Shown piece after piece: positions 27,034 to 35,803 of a stretch of DNA of 64,000 nt. Position 1 is the stretch's first letter. Each line of letters begins with the position of its first letter. The notes below the pieces were generated by a model. It was not told the DNA's origin. It saw nothing but the letters and a program-made list of their open reading frames with translations, and searched no databases. The position numbers and the translations under genes were made by a program. Source of the stretch: Streptomyces toyocaensis (GTDB lineage Bacteria; Actinomycetota; Actinomycetes; Streptomycetales; Streptomycetaceae); contig NZ_JFCB01000021.1 of NCBI RefSeq assembly GCF_000725125.1, positions 62,001 through 126,000 on the forward strand. The letters are read 5' to 3'.

Positions 27034-28389
27034 TCACAGGTGGTACGCGTACTCGGTGAACTCCCAGTCGGTGACGTGCCGGTGGAAGCGTGCGACCTCG
27101 TCGCGCTTGTACGTGAGGTAGGAGGCGGTGAAGTCCTTGCCGAGCACCTCGGTCAGTGCCGTGTCCGCCTCCAGCTCGTCGAGGGCGGCGGGCAGACTCA
27201 TCGGCAGCACGGCCGCCTTCGCGGCGTCGTAGCCGTACCCCTCCAGCGGAGCGGGTGGCTCCGCACCGGCCAGTACGCCCAGCAGTGCCGCCGCGACCGT
27301 TCCGGCGATCAGCAGGTAGGGGTTGGCGCTCGCGTCGCCCAGGCGCAGTTCGAAGCGGGTGCCGGAGCCGCGCTCGGGAGGGATCCGGACCATCGCACTG
27401 CGGTTGTCCAGGCCCCAGTCGATCAGCCAGGGCGCGAGGCTGTCGGGGCCGAACCGCTTGTAGGAGTTGACCGTCGGATTGGCCAGCGCGGTGAGCGCCG
27501 GTGCATGGGCGAGGACACCGGCCAGCGCATGGCGTGCGGTGGCGGACAGGCCGTACGGCGCCGCGGTCTCGGCGAAGGCGTTGCCGCCGTCGTCGTCCAG
27601 GCAGGACAGGTGGAGGTGGAAGCCGGATCCGCCCGCGTCGTTGAAGGGCTTGGCCATGAAGGTGGCCAGGCGGCCCTCCTTGCGGGCCAGTTCCTTGACC
27701 GCCGCCTTGAAGCGGAAGGCGCGGTCGGCGGCATCCATGGCGTCCGAGTGGGTCAGGTTGATCTCGAACTGGGAGCCGTCGAACTCGTGATTGCCGCTGC
27801 TGACGCCGATGTTCAGGCCGCGCAGGTGGCGCAGGGTGCGCAGTAGGTGGTTGTCGCCGTCCGCGCGCAGGCCGGCGGTGTACACGGCGCCTTCGGCGTC
27901 GCTGTAGCGGCGCCAGCCCTGCGTGCTGTCGGGGGCCGCGTCGCACAGGAAGTACTCCAGCTCCGGGCCCACCACGGGACGCAGGCCGTGCTCGCGGCAC
28001 CGGTCGAGGACGGCGCGCAGGAGGTCGCGGGGGGACTCGGAGGCGGGCAGTCCGGTGGCCGGGTCGGTGACGTCGCCCAGGCAGGTGGCGACCCCGGGCT
28101 CCCACGGCAGGGCGGTCAGGGTGCCGAGGTCGGGGGTGACGCGGATGTCGGGCATGCCGGCGTCGAGGCCGCCGGAGACGGGCACGGTGTCGCCCTGGGG
28201 GCTGGTGTGGTACACGGCGCGGCAGAAGGCGAGGCCGTGGTCGCAGGCCGCGGGCAGGTGTTCCAGCAGGACGTCCCGGGCCCGTTCGGTGCCGATGAGG
28301 TCGGGATAGGTCACCCGGACCACGTCGATGCCCTCGGAGGCCAGCCGCTCCATCTGGCGGCGGACGGGTGGGGTGGTGGATGCGCTCAC
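27034..28389 (-). CDS. Glutamine-synthetase-like gamma-glutamylamine ligase (GlnA3/GlnA4/PuuA type)
   Basis: 451-aa GS-fold ligase with VGPELEYFLCD (metal-binding Glu), GNHEFDGSQFEINL, GSGFHLHLS (His of the active site), NSYKRF and the late GSGTRFELRLGDASANPYL block. It lacks the Tyr-adenylylation region of true GS I and resembles Streptomyces enzymes that glutamylate polyamines or ethanolamine rather than ammonia. The GTG at 28389 was chosen because AGGAGACACC precedes it; the frame continues upstream without a ribosome site. Divergent from the operon that includes PuuC- and PuuD-like genes, so the full gamma-glutamylation set surrounds the aromatic genes. Confidence 0.87.
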   Translation of the reverse strand: MSASTTPPVRRQMERLASEGIDVVRVTYPDLIGTERARDVLLEHLPAACDHGLAFCRAVYHTSPQGDTVPVSGGLDAGMPDIRVTPDLGTLTALPWEPGVATCLGDVTDPATGLPASESPRDLLRAVLDRCREHGLRPVVGPELEYFLCDAAPDSTQGWRRYSDAEGAVYTAGLRADGDNHLLRTLRHLRGLNIGVSSGNHEFDGSQFEINLTHSDAMDAADRAFRFKAAVKELARKEGRLATFMAKPFNDAGGSGFHLHLSCLDDDGGNAFAETAAPYGLSATARHALAGVLAHAPALTALANPTVNSYKRFGPDSLAPWLIDWGLDNRSAMVRIPPERGSGTRFELRLGDASANPYLLIAGTVAAALLGVLAGAEPPAPLEGYGYDAAKAAVLPMSLPAALDELEADTALTEVLGKDFTASYLTYKRDEVARFHRHVTDWEFTEYAYHL

Positions 28390-28550
28390 CGGTGTCTCCT
28401 CGGGGGAAGGGGCGCGTCCCAGGGCTCGGGGGCCGCTGGGGAAGAGGGAGGAAGGCGGCTTCGGACTGCGACAGCAGGAGGCGCGCACTTGTCTGGGCCA
28501 CACCGTAGGGAGGGCCGCCGCCTTCACACAAGGGGCCCACCCGAGAAATT

Positions 28551-28564
28551 TATCCATACGGATA
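28551..28564. promoter_or_regulatory. Inverted repeat TATCC-ATAC-GGATA
   Basis: Perfect 5-bp arms around ATAC (also near-symmetrical in the centre). It lies upstream of both divergent genes, close to a TAAATT-like -10 for the leftward GS-like gene. Candidate operator; the cognate protein is unknown. Confidence 0.55.
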
Positions 28565-28568
28565 GCTC

Positions 28569-28611
28569 TTGACCGGGCGTCCGCCGCTTCCTATGTTGTT
28601 TGGAGTCAAAC
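28569..28611 (+). promoter_or_regulatory. Promoter TTGACC-N17-TATGTT with operator GTTTG-GAGT-CAAAC
   Basis: Well-formed -35 TTGACC (28569-28574), 17-bp spacer and -10 TATGTT (28592-28597). A perfect inverted repeat GTTTG-GAGT-CAAAC (28598-28611) begins directly after the -10, where a repressor would cover the transcription start. Candidates are the TetR at 32839 and the MarR at 35804. Confidence 0.7.
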
Positions 28612-28720
28612 GAGTTGGTCCGACGTTTCACCGGCCGTCCCACCGGTGTCGAGGCCGAACCGCGCAGGCAGTTCGCCCCCACGACCCGACCGCTCCGTGC
28701 AACCGCCTAAGGAATCTCCA

Positions 28721-29527
28721 GTGACCACTGTCCGCGGATACTTCCACCCGAAGACGGCGACGGGCGCCTCATCGCTGATCCCCTCGCCGCCATGGCGCTA
28801 CTCCGGCGACCTGCTCACCATCGAGTACCGCACCGACCCGGCCCGCGTGCGCGAGCTGCTGCCCGAGCCGCTTCAGCTCGCCGACGAGGATCCCGGCGCG
28901 GTCGCGCTGATCTGGGCGGACTGGCAGTCCTGCTCCGCCTCGGGAGAGGAACTGCTCGACCCGGTGCTCGCCCAGTACAAGGAGGCCTTCGCGGTCGTCC
29001 GCTGCAAGTACCGGCAACAGACCTACACTCGCTGCGTCCACATCTGGGTCGACAAGGACTTCGCCATCGCCCGCGGACTGCACCAGGGCTACCCGAAGAA
29101 GCTCGGCTCCATCCACCAGACGCGTCCGCACCCCTACGGACCCGCGCCGCGCATCGAGGCGGGCGCCCGCTTCGGCGCCACTCTCGCCGCCGCCGACCGG
29201 CGCCTCGCCCAGGCCGTCGTCACTCTGCGGGAGCCCTCCGAGACCAACGGCTTCGTCAACGGCCACCCGATGGCCCACCACCGCTGGCTGCCCTCCATCG
29301 AGAAGGGCAAGGGCCTGGCGCTCGACGAACTGATCGAGTCCGGCGCCGCCTCGTTCGAGGGCGGCCGGCCCTGGGTGGGCGACGCCGAACTGGAGCTGTT
29401 CGAGGCACCCACGGAGGAACTGGCCCGGCTGGAGGTCCGCGAGCCGATCGCCGCCTACTACCGGCAGGTCGGCGTGGTGTGGGACGGCGGCCGGCTGCTG
29501 GAGTCGAACACTTCCGGTGCCCAGTGA
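28721..29527 (+). CDS. Acetoacetate-decarboxylase-superfamily enzyme
   Basis: 268-aa member of the Adc superfamily. The Schiff-base Lys pair is Lys126-Lys127 in GYPKKLGSI, and Glu88 (QYKEAFAVV) matches the active-site acid of clostridial Adc. Family members include true acetoacetate decarboxylases but also pyruvate-using aldolase-dehydratases, so decarboxylation is not certain. GTG 28721 is preceded by AAGGAA. First gene of the operon with the type III dioxygenase; no acetone or butanol genes are near. It may decarboxylate or rearrange a ring-cleavage product in place of a missing isomerase, hydratase or aldolase. Confidence 0.85.
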   Translation: MTTVRGYFHPKTATGASSLIPSPPWRYSGDLLTIEYRTDPARVRELLPEPLQLADEDPGAVALIWADWQSCSASGEELLDPVLAQYKEAFAVVRCKYRQQTYTRCVHIWVDKDFAIARGLHQGYPKKLGSIHQTRPHPYGPAPRIEAGARFGATLAAADRRLAQAVVTLREPSETNGFVNGHPMAHHRWLPSIEKGKGLALDELIESGAASFEGGRPWVGDAELELFEAPTEELARLEVREPIAAYYRQVGVVWDGGRLLESNTSGAQ

Positions 29528-29570
29528 CCGCGCCGCACCGTGCAGCACCGACCGTCAGGAGCCAGAGGGC

Positions 29571-31034
29571 ATGAGCGAACACCTCACCACCGTCGCCGGA
29601 GTCACCGTCGACACCCGGCATTTCATCGGCGGCGAACGCGTCGCCTCCACCGAGACCTTCACCGACCGGTCACCCATCGACGGCAGCAGGCTGGGTGAGA
29701 TCTCCCGGGGCACCGCGACGGAGGGCGCGGCGGCCGTCGCCGCCGCCAAGGCCGCCTTCCCCGGCTGGGCCGCCACCCCCCGCGCCGAGCGTGCCCGCAT
29801 CCTGCGCGCCGTCGCCGACGGCGTCGACCAACGCGCCGAAGAACTCGCCATCGTCGAGACCACCGACAACGGCGCCCTCCTGCGCTCCCACCGCCACGGC
29901 ATCATGCCCCGCGTCGCCCACAACTTCCGCTTCTTCGCCGACTGGCTGCTGAAACTGGAGCACGAGGACTTCACCACCCGCGGCCACACCAACCATGTCT
30001 CCTGGGACCCGGCCGGCCCCTGCGTCCTGATCACCCCCTGGAACGCCCCCTTGATGCTCGCGACCTGGAAGGTCGCCCCGGCGCTGGCCGCCGGCAACAC
30101 CGTGGTCCTCAAGCCCGCCGAGTGGTCACCGCTGACCGCCTCGCTGCTCGCCGACATAGCCGCCGGGGCCGGGCTCCCCGCCGGCGTTCTCAACGTCGTC
30201 CAGGGCTATGGCTCCGAGATCGGCGACGCCCTCACCGCGCACCCCGACGTGCGCCGTATCAGCTTCACCGGGTCAGTGCCGACCGCCAGGCACATCGCCG
30301 CGTCCGCCGCCGCCCACCTCACCCCGCTCAGCCTCGAACTCGGCGGGAAGTCCCCGCTGCTGGTCTTCGCCGACGCGGACCTGGATCTCGCCGTCGACCT
30401 CGCCGTCGAGCAGTACGACAACTCCGGGCAGGTGTGCCTGGCGGCCACACGCATTCTCGTGGAGGAGACCGTCGCCGCTGAGTTCACCCGCCGGTTCACC
30501 GACAAGGCGTCCCGGCTCCGGCAGGGTGACCCGCGCGACGAGGCCACCGACATCGGTCCCCTCATCCATCCCCGTCAGCTCGACAAGATCGACGGGTTCG
30601 TGCAGCGGGCGCTCGCGGCCGGTGCACGCGCGGTCGTCGGCGCTCATCGCGGCGAGGGTCACTACTACGCCCCCACGCTGCTCACCGACGTCGCCCAGGA
30701 CTCCGAGATCGTTCAGGAAGAGGTCTTCGGACCCGTTCTGACACTCCAGACCTTCACGGACGAGGACGAGGCCGTCCGCCTCGCCAACGACACCCGTTTC
30801 GGCCTGGCCGCCACCGTCGCCACCGGTGACCCCGAGCGCGCCGGACGCGTCACCGCGCGGCTGGTCGCGGGCACCGTCTGGGTCAACTGCTTCTTCGTCC
30901 GCGACCTCCAGGCTCCGTTCGGCGGCTCCCGCCAGTCCGGCGTCGGACGCGAGGGCGGCAACTGGAGCTTCGACTTCTACTGCGACCTCAAGAACACCGT
31001 CACCGCGCCGAAGGGATGGAAGGCCCATGGGTGA
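29571..31034 (+). CDS. Aldehyde dehydrogenase, probable ring-fission semialdehyde dehydrogenase (HpaE-like)
   Basis: 487-aa ALDH: ITPWNAPLMLATWK, LKPAEWSPLTASL, LELGGKSPLLVF and catalytic Cys in DNSGQVCLAATR; closing block FGGSRQSGVGREGGNWSFDFYCDLKN. The motif set resembles the HpaE-like enzyme at 6948. Start ATG 29571 follows CAGGAGCCAGAGGGC. Overlaps the dioxygenase gene by 8 bp, strongly implying that it oxidises the dioxygenase product. Confidence 0.85.
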   Translation: MSEHLTTVAGVTVDTRHFIGGERVASTETFTDRSPIDGSRLGEISRGTATEGAAAVAAAKAAFPGWAATPRAERARILRAVADGVDQRAEELAIVETTDNGALLRSHRHGIMPRVAHNFRFFADWLLKLEHEDFTTRGHTNHVSWDPAGPCVLITPWNAPLMLATWKVAPALAAGNTVVLKPAEWSPLTASLLADIAAGAGLPAGVLNVVQGYGSEIGDALTAHPDVRRISFTGSVPTARHIAASAAAHLTPLSLELGGKSPLLVFADADLDLAVDLAVEQYDNSGQVCLAATRILVEETVAAEFTRRFTDKASRLRQGDPRDEATDIGPLIHPRQLDKIDGFVQRALAAGARAVVGAHRGEGHYYAPTLLTDVAQDSEIVQEEVFGPVLTLQTFTDEDEAVRLANDTRFGLAATVATGDPERAGRVTARLVAGTVWVNCFFVRDLQAPFGGSRQSGVGREGGNWSFDFYCDLKNTVTAPKGWKAHG

Positions 31035-31953
31035 GATCGTCGGGGCGGGCCTGCTCGCCCACGTCCCCACCATCGTGCTCCCCGAGAAGACCCGGCTGGA
31101 GCTCAACGAGGGCAAGGAGATCACCCTCGTCACCGGTCTCCGCCGACTGCGCGAGGACGTCTTCGAGCGCGACGACTACGACACCGTGGTCGTCCTGGAC
31201 TCCCACTGGGCCACCACCGTCGAGTTCGTCGTCACCGCGCAGGACCGCCGGGCCGGCCTGTTCACCTCCGAGGAACTGCCGCGCGGCATGTGCCGCATGC
31301 CCTACGACTTCCCCGGCGACCCCGAACTCGCGCATCAAATAGCCGCGTTCGCCGACCGGCACGGCACCTGGATCACTCCGATCGACGACGCGTACCTGCC
31401 GGTCTACTACGCCACCACCAACCTGTGGACGTATCTCGGCCGGGGCCTGCCCGGCAAACGCTGGGTGACCATCGGCGTCTGCCAGACCGGCGACATGGAG
31501 GACCACCTGCGCCTCGGCAGGGCCCTGGCCGACGGCATCGCCGCCACCCCCGGCCGCCGCGTCCTGATCATCGCCTCCGGCGCCCTGTCGCACACCTTCT
31601 GGCCGCTGCGCGAACTGCGCGACCACGAGGCCAGCGACCCCGCCCACATCTTCACCCCCGAGGCACGGTCGGCCGACGAGGAACGCATCGCCTGGTTCAA
31701 GGAGGGCCGCCACGACCGGGTCCTCGACACCATGGACGAGTTCTGGAAGTACAAGCCGGAGGCGAAGTTCTTCCACTACCTGATGATGGCCGGAGCCCTC
31801 GGCGAGCGGGCGTGCATGGCGAAGGGCCGCCAGTACGGGGAGTACGAGAACTCCGTCGGCACCGGCCAGGTGCTGCTCTGGTTCGACCGCCCCGCCGACG
31901 GCTGGACCGGCACCGGTCTGCCCACGCCCCACACCCCGCACAGCCGCGTCTGA
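31027..31953 (+). CDS. hpaD: Homoprotocatechuate 2,3-dioxygenase, type III extradiol (LigB fold)
   Basis: 308-aa LigB-superfamily extradiol dioxygenase resembling E. coli HpaD. Iron ligands His12 (LLAHVPTIV) and His60 (VVLDSHWATT) are visible, with the conserved blocks GLFTSEELPRGM, YDFPGDPELA, ASGALSHTFWPL and NSVGTGQVLLWF. Cleaves 3,4-dihydroxyphenylacetate at C2-C3 with Fe(II). It shares no fold or motif with the type I enzyme at 8468, so two unrelated enzymes for the same kind of step occur 22 kb apart. Embedded between the semialdehyde dehydrogenase (overlap) and the FAH enzyme (11 bp). Confidence 0.9.
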   Translation: MGEIVGAGLLAHVPTIVLPEKTRLELNEGKEITLVTGLRRLREDVFERDDYDTVVVLDSHWATTVEFVVTAQDRRAGLFTSEELPRGMCRMPYDFPGDPELAHQIAAFADRHGTWITPIDDAYLPVYYATTNLWTYLGRGLPGKRWVTIGVCQTGDMEDHLRLGRALADGIAATPGRRVLIIASGALSHTFWPLRELRDHEASDPAHIFTPEARSADEERIAWFKEGRHDRVLDTMDEFWKYKPEAKFFHYLMMAGALGERACMAKGRQYGEYENSVGTGQVLLWFDRPADGWTGTGLPTPHTPHSRV

Positions 31954-31964
31954 GGAGTCCCGAC

Positions 31965-32810
31965 ATGCCCGAATACCGCCGCATCCTCCTCGCCGGAGCC
32001 GTCGTGCAGGTCGTCGTCGACGGGGACGAACTCGTTGCCGGGGACGGACGCCGCGTGAGGACCGAGGACGCCACGCACCTGCCGCCGGTGGTCCCCACGA
32101 AGGTGATCGCCGTCCACCTCAACCACCGCAGCCGCGTCGACGAGTTCCAGATCGATCTCACGGACACCCCCACCTACTTCCACAAGCCCACCTCGGCCCT
32201 GAACGCGCACAAGGGCGCCATCGTCCGGCCCGAGGGCTGCAAGTGGCTCAACTACGAGGGGGAGGTCGCCATCGTCATCGGGAAGACGGCGCGCAACATC
32301 TCCCCGGCCCGGGCGGGGGAGTACATCGCCGGTTACACCGTGGCCAACGACTACGGCCTGCACGATTTCCGGGACACCGACGCCGGGTCCATGCTTCGTG
32401 TCAAGGGCTCCGACACCCTCTGCCCGCTCGGCCCCGGTCTGGTCACCGACTGGGACTTCCACGGCAAACGGCTGCGGACCTACGTCAACGGCGAGGTCGT
32501 TCAGGACGGCTCCACCGACGAGATGACCTGGGACATGCACTACCTCGTCGCCGACATCGCCCGCACCATCACCCTGTTCCCCGGCGACGTCCTGCTGTCC
32601 GGCACACCGGCCGGCTCCCGGCCCGTCCGGCCAGGCGACGTCGTCGAGGTCGAGGTCGAGGGTCTCGGCCGTCTCGTCAACCACGTCGTCACCGGCCCCA
32701 CCGCTGTCCGTACCGACGTCGGAGCCCAGCCGACCGAGTCGGAGGAGGTGCTCTCCACCGCCCTCGGCGGCGACTGGGAGTTCCGTGGCATCAGAGCACC
32801 GAGGCGCTGA
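31965..32810 (+). CDS. FAH-family decarboxylase/isomerase (HpaG-like)
   Basis: 281-aa fumarylacetoacetate-hydrolase-family enzyme with metal-site NYEGEVAIVIGK, ANDYGLHDFRD and SGTPAGSRPVRPGDVV. In homoprotocatechuate breakdown this family decarboxylates 5-oxopent-3-ene-1,2,5-tricarboxylate and isomerises the product. Resembles the N-terminal half of the fusion at 4487 but is free-standing. ATG 31965 follows GAGGAGTCCCGAC. The operon lacks an obvious hydratase and aldolase. Confidence 0.87.
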   Translation: MPEYRRILLAGAVVQVVVDGDELVAGDGRRVRTEDATHLPPVVPTKVIAVHLNHRSRVDEFQIDLTDTPTYFHKPTSALNAHKGAIVRPEGCKWLNYEGEVAIVIGKTARNISPARAGEYIAGYTVANDYGLHDFRDTDAGSMLRVKGSDTLCPLGPGLVTDWDFHGKRLRTYVNGEVVQDGSTDEMTWDMHYLVADIARTITLFPGDVLLSGTPAGSRPVRPGDVVEVEVEGLGRLVNHVVTGPTAVRTDVGAQPTESEEVLSTALGGDWEFRGIRAPRR

Positions 32811-32838
32811 CCCGGACGCCGCGGGTAGGCTCGACGGC

Positions 32839-33462
32839 ATGACCGATCCCGCCGAGCCCGCCGGCGAACGCGGCACCCGCAAGCGCGTGACGAACTACGG
32901 GACGGGGCGGGTCGCCCTGCTGGATGCCGCCGTACGGGTGGTGGCCAGGGGTGGTCTGCGCAAGCTGACCTACCGGGCCGTCGCCGAGGAGGCCGGAGTC
33001 ACCCATGGGCTGGTCGTCCACCACTTCGGTTCCCGCGACACGCTCATCGCGGAGGCCGTCGACCACGCCGTCCGTTCCTCGCTCCGTGTCAACGCGCTCG
33101 ACACCGGCACGGAGACGGTGGACGGCTTCGCCGCCGGCCTGGGGGAGATGGTGGAGACCGGACCGGATCTCCAGGCGTTCCAGTACGAACTGCTCCTGGA
33201 GGCCCGGCGCAGGCCGGAACTGATGCCCCACCTGCGCGCCCTGTACGAGGAGTACTTCGACTCCGCAACGCGCCGGCTCTCCCGGGTTCTCTCCCGGCCG
33301 GTCGACCGCGGGCTGTCCCGGCTGGTCTTCGCCGCGCTGGAGGGTCTCGTCCTGCACCAGCTGGTCTTCGGTGAGCGAGAAGTGACCGAAGAGGCACTGT
33401 CGGAGCTTCGGGCGCTGCTGGAGGGACTGAGCGAGGACCCGGGAGACTCGGCCGGGAGCTGA
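32839..33462 (+). CDS. TetR-family transcriptional regulator
   Basis: 207-aa regulator. The HTH at about residues 20-65 (LLDAAVRVVARGGLRKLTYRAVAEEAGVTHGLVVHHFGSR, location only) is typical TetR, followed by a helical ligand domain. ATG 32839 was chosen by domain position. It lies inside the operon, 28 bp after the FAH gene, and is a candidate for binding GTTTG-GAGT-CAAAC at 28598 or TATCC-ATAC-GGATA at 28551. Confidence 0.9.
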   Translation: MTDPAEPAGERGTRKRVTNYGTGRVALLDAAVRVVARGGLRKLTYRAVAEEAGVTHGLVVHHFGSRDTLIAEAVDHAVRSSLRVNALDTGTETVDGFAAGLGEMVETGPDLQAFQYELLLEARRRPELMPHLRALYEEYFDSATRRLSRVLSRPVDRGLSRLVFAALEGLVLHQLVFGEREVTEEALSELRALLEGLSEDPGDSAGS

Positions 33463-33546
33463 CCGCCTCGTCGTGCTGTCGCCCGAGGGCGTCCGGTGAC
33501 CCCGCTCCCGCATCTCCGCTCCCGACCCGACCGCACATCTCGAACC

Positions 33547-35055
33547 ATGACGAAACGAGGACTGACGGTGGATGCCACCCAAGACGACTGGATCCGCCGG
33601 GCCAAGACGCTCGCGTTTCCCGGCGCGCACATCATCGACGGCGCCGACCACCACGGGGGAGGCGGCACCTTCGCCGTTGTCTCGTCGCGGGACGGCCAGG
33701 TGCTGGCCGACGTGGCCGACGGTGGCGCGGCCGAGGTCGACCTGGCCGTCGCGGCAGCCCGCCGGGCCTTCGACGACGGGCCCTGGCCGCGGTTCGCGCC
33801 CGCCGAACGCGGCCGGGTCCTGCTGCGCATCGCCGACCTGATCGAGGAGCGGCGGGCCGACCTCGCCCTGACCGTGAGTCTGGAGATGGGCAAGCCGATC
33901 GGCGACGCCCACGACATCGAGCTGCGGGCCCTGATCGGCACCTTCCGCTGGTACGGGCAACTGGCCGACAAACTCACCGACGAGTCCCCGCACACCGCAC
34001 CGGACGCCCTCGCGCTCGTCACCCGGGAGCCGGCCGGCGTCGTGGGCGCCGTCGTGCCGTGGAACTTCCCCCTCACGCTCGCGGGGTGGAAGGTCGCCCC
34101 CGCGCTCGCGGCCGGCTGCGCGGTCGTTCTCAAACCGTCGGAGAACTCGCCCCTGTCCGCGCTGCACCTCGGCCGCATCGCCGTCGAGGCCGGGCTGCCG
34201 CCCGGCGTTCTCAACGTCGTCAACGGCAACGGACCGGTGGCCGGGAAGGCTTTGGGCCTCCATCCCGACGTCGACGTGCTGGCCTTCACCGGCTCCACCG
34301 CCGTCGGCCGGCACTTCCTGCGCTACTCCGCCGACTCCAACCTCAAGCGGGTCTGGCTCGAACTGGGCGGCAAGTCACCCAACATCATCCTGCCCGACGC
34401 CCCCGACCTGGAGAGGGCCGCCGCCACGGCCGCCTGGGGCATCTTCTTCAACCAGGGCGAGATGTGCACCGCCCCCTCCCGGCTGCTGGTCCACTCCTCC
34501 GTCGCCGAACAGGTCACCGAGGCGGTCGTCGAGCGGGCCCGCGCACTGCGCGTCGGTGACCCCCTCGACCCGGCCACCGAGATGGGCGCGCTGGTCGGCC
34601 CGGACCACCTCGACCGGGTGCTGGGCCACATCCACGCCGGCGTGGACGCCGGCGCCCGGCTCCGCACCGGGGGAGACCGCGTCCTGCCCGAAACCGGGGG
34701 CGTGTACCTCTCGCCCACCGTCTTCGACCGCGTCGACGCGCACAGCGGGCTGGCGCGTGAAGAGATCTTCGGCCCCGTCCTGTCCGTCCTCACCTTCGAC
34801 GACCTCGGCGAGGCGGTGGCCCTCGCCAACGCCACCGAGTACGGACTCGCCGCCGGCCTGTGGACCTCCGACCTGTCCACCGCCCACCGGGTCTCGCGCG
34901 CCCTGAAGGCCGGCACGGTCTGGGTGAACTGCTACGAGGAGGGCGACCTGACGGTGCCCTTCGGAGGCATGAAGCAGTCGGGCAACGGACGCGACAAGTC
35001 CGCCCATGCCCTGGAGAAGTACACGGAACTGAAGACCACGTGGATCCAGCTGTGA
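33547..35055 (+). CDS. PuuC-like aldehyde dehydrogenase (gamma-glutamyl-aminoaldehyde type)
   Basis: 502-aa ALDH with VVPWNFPLTLAGWK, LKPSENSPLSAL, LELGGKSPNIIL and catalytic Cys in FFNQGEMCTAPSR, a block typical of PuuC/gamma-glutamyl-gamma-aminobutyraldehyde dehydrogenases. Its GTGA overlap with the PuuD-like hydrolase supports a role on gamma-glutamylated aldehydes. ATG 33547 begins MTKRGLTVDATQDDW. Confidence 0.85.
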   Translation: MTKRGLTVDATQDDWIRRAKTLAFPGAHIIDGADHHGGGGTFAVVSSRDGQVLADVADGGAAEVDLAVAAARRAFDDGPWPRFAPAERGRVLLRIADLIEERRADLALTVSLEMGKPIGDAHDIELRALIGTFRWYGQLADKLTDESPHTAPDALALVTREPAGVVGAVVPWNFPLTLAGWKVAPALAAGCAVVLKPSENSPLSALHLGRIAVEAGLPPGVLNVVNGNGPVAGKALGLHPDVDVLAFTGSTAVGRHFLRYSADSNLKRVWLELGGKSPNIILPDAPDLERAAATAAWGIFFNQGEMCTAPSRLLVHSSVAEQVTEAVVERARALRVGDPLDPATEMGALVGPDHLDRVLGHIHAGVDAGARLRTGGDRVLPETGGVYLSPTVFDRVDAHSGLAREEIFGPVLSVLTFDDLGEAVALANATEYGLAAGLWTSDLSTAHRVSRALKAGTVWVNCYEEGDLTVPFGGMKQSGNGRDKSAHALEKYTELKTTWIQL

Positions 35056-35783
35056 CCCGTACCCACCGCCCCCTCATCGCCGTCCCGGCCCGCTTCTCCG
35101 CCACCGCCTCGGCCCTGCGGTATGCGGCCGAGGTCAACGCCCGGGCCCTGACGGAGGCGGTCTGGCGGGCCGGCGGCGAACCCGTCACCATCCATCCGCA
35201 CGCTCCCGGCGGCACCTGCGACCCGGCGGAGACCGCCGCCCGCCTCGCCCGCTTCGACGGCATCCTGCTCCCCGGCGGCGGCGACCTCGCACCCCACCGC
35301 TACGGGGCCGACGAGGCACACGAGGCCGTCTACGACGTGGACGACGAACAGGACGCCTTCGACCTGGAGACGGCCCGGCAGACACTCGCGCTGGGGCTGC
35401 CGCTGCTGGCGATCTGCCGTGGCCTGCAAGTGGTCAACACGGCTCTGGGCGGCACCCTGCACCAGGACATGGGCGGTCCGGGGCGGGAGCACCGGCACGT
35501 CGGACACCCGGTGACCCTCACCCCCGGGTCCGTCGTGGCAGGTGCCACCGGGACCGACAAGGTGGAGGCGTCCTGCTATCACCACCAGCACGTCGACCGG
35601 CTGGGAGACGGGCTCGCGGTCACCGCGCGGGCCGCCGACGGCACGATCGAGGCCGTGGAAGCGGCCGAAGCCGGCGGCTGGTTCGTGGCCGTGCAGTGGC
35701 ACCCGGAGGACACGGCACGCGAGGACCCCGCTCAGCAGCGCCTGTTCGACGCGCTGGTCAGGGCCTCGCGCGGTCCCCGCTGA
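35052..35783 (+). CDS. puuD: PuuD-like class I glutamine amidotransferase (gamma-glutamyl hydrolase)
   Basis: 243-aa peptidase C26 enzyme: PGGGDLAPHRY, the nucleophile Cys in AICRGLQVVN, TLHQDMGG, and the His-Glu pair represented by VQWHPED. Removes the gamma-glutamyl group from pathway products, releasing glutamate. The GTG at 35052 overlaps the dehydrogenase stop. Only 20 bp separate its stop from the convergent MarR gene. Confidence 0.88.
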   Translation: MTRTHRPLIAVPARFSATASALRYAAEVNARALTEAVWRAGGEPVTIHPHAPGGTCDPAETAARLARFDGILLPGGGDLAPHRYGADEAHEAVYDVDDEQDAFDLETARQTLALGLPLLAICRGLQVVNTALGGTLHQDMGGPGREHRHVGHPVTLTPGSVVAGATGTDKVEASCYHHQHVDRLGDGLAVTARAADGTIEAVEAAEAGGWFVAVQWHPEDTAREDPAQQRLFDALVRASRGPR

Positions 35784-35803
35784 GCCGGCCGCACCAGGGC
35801 AGT

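Larger units (their letters stand above)
28390..28720. other. Divergent regulatory region between the GS-like gene and the second ring-cleavage operon
   Basis: 331 bp without a gene, AT-richer than its surroundings from about 28545 to 28615. It holds the inverted repeat at 28551, the promoter/operator at 28569-28611, then a leader of about 110 bp ending in AAGGAA before the GTG at 28721. Confidence 0.75.
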
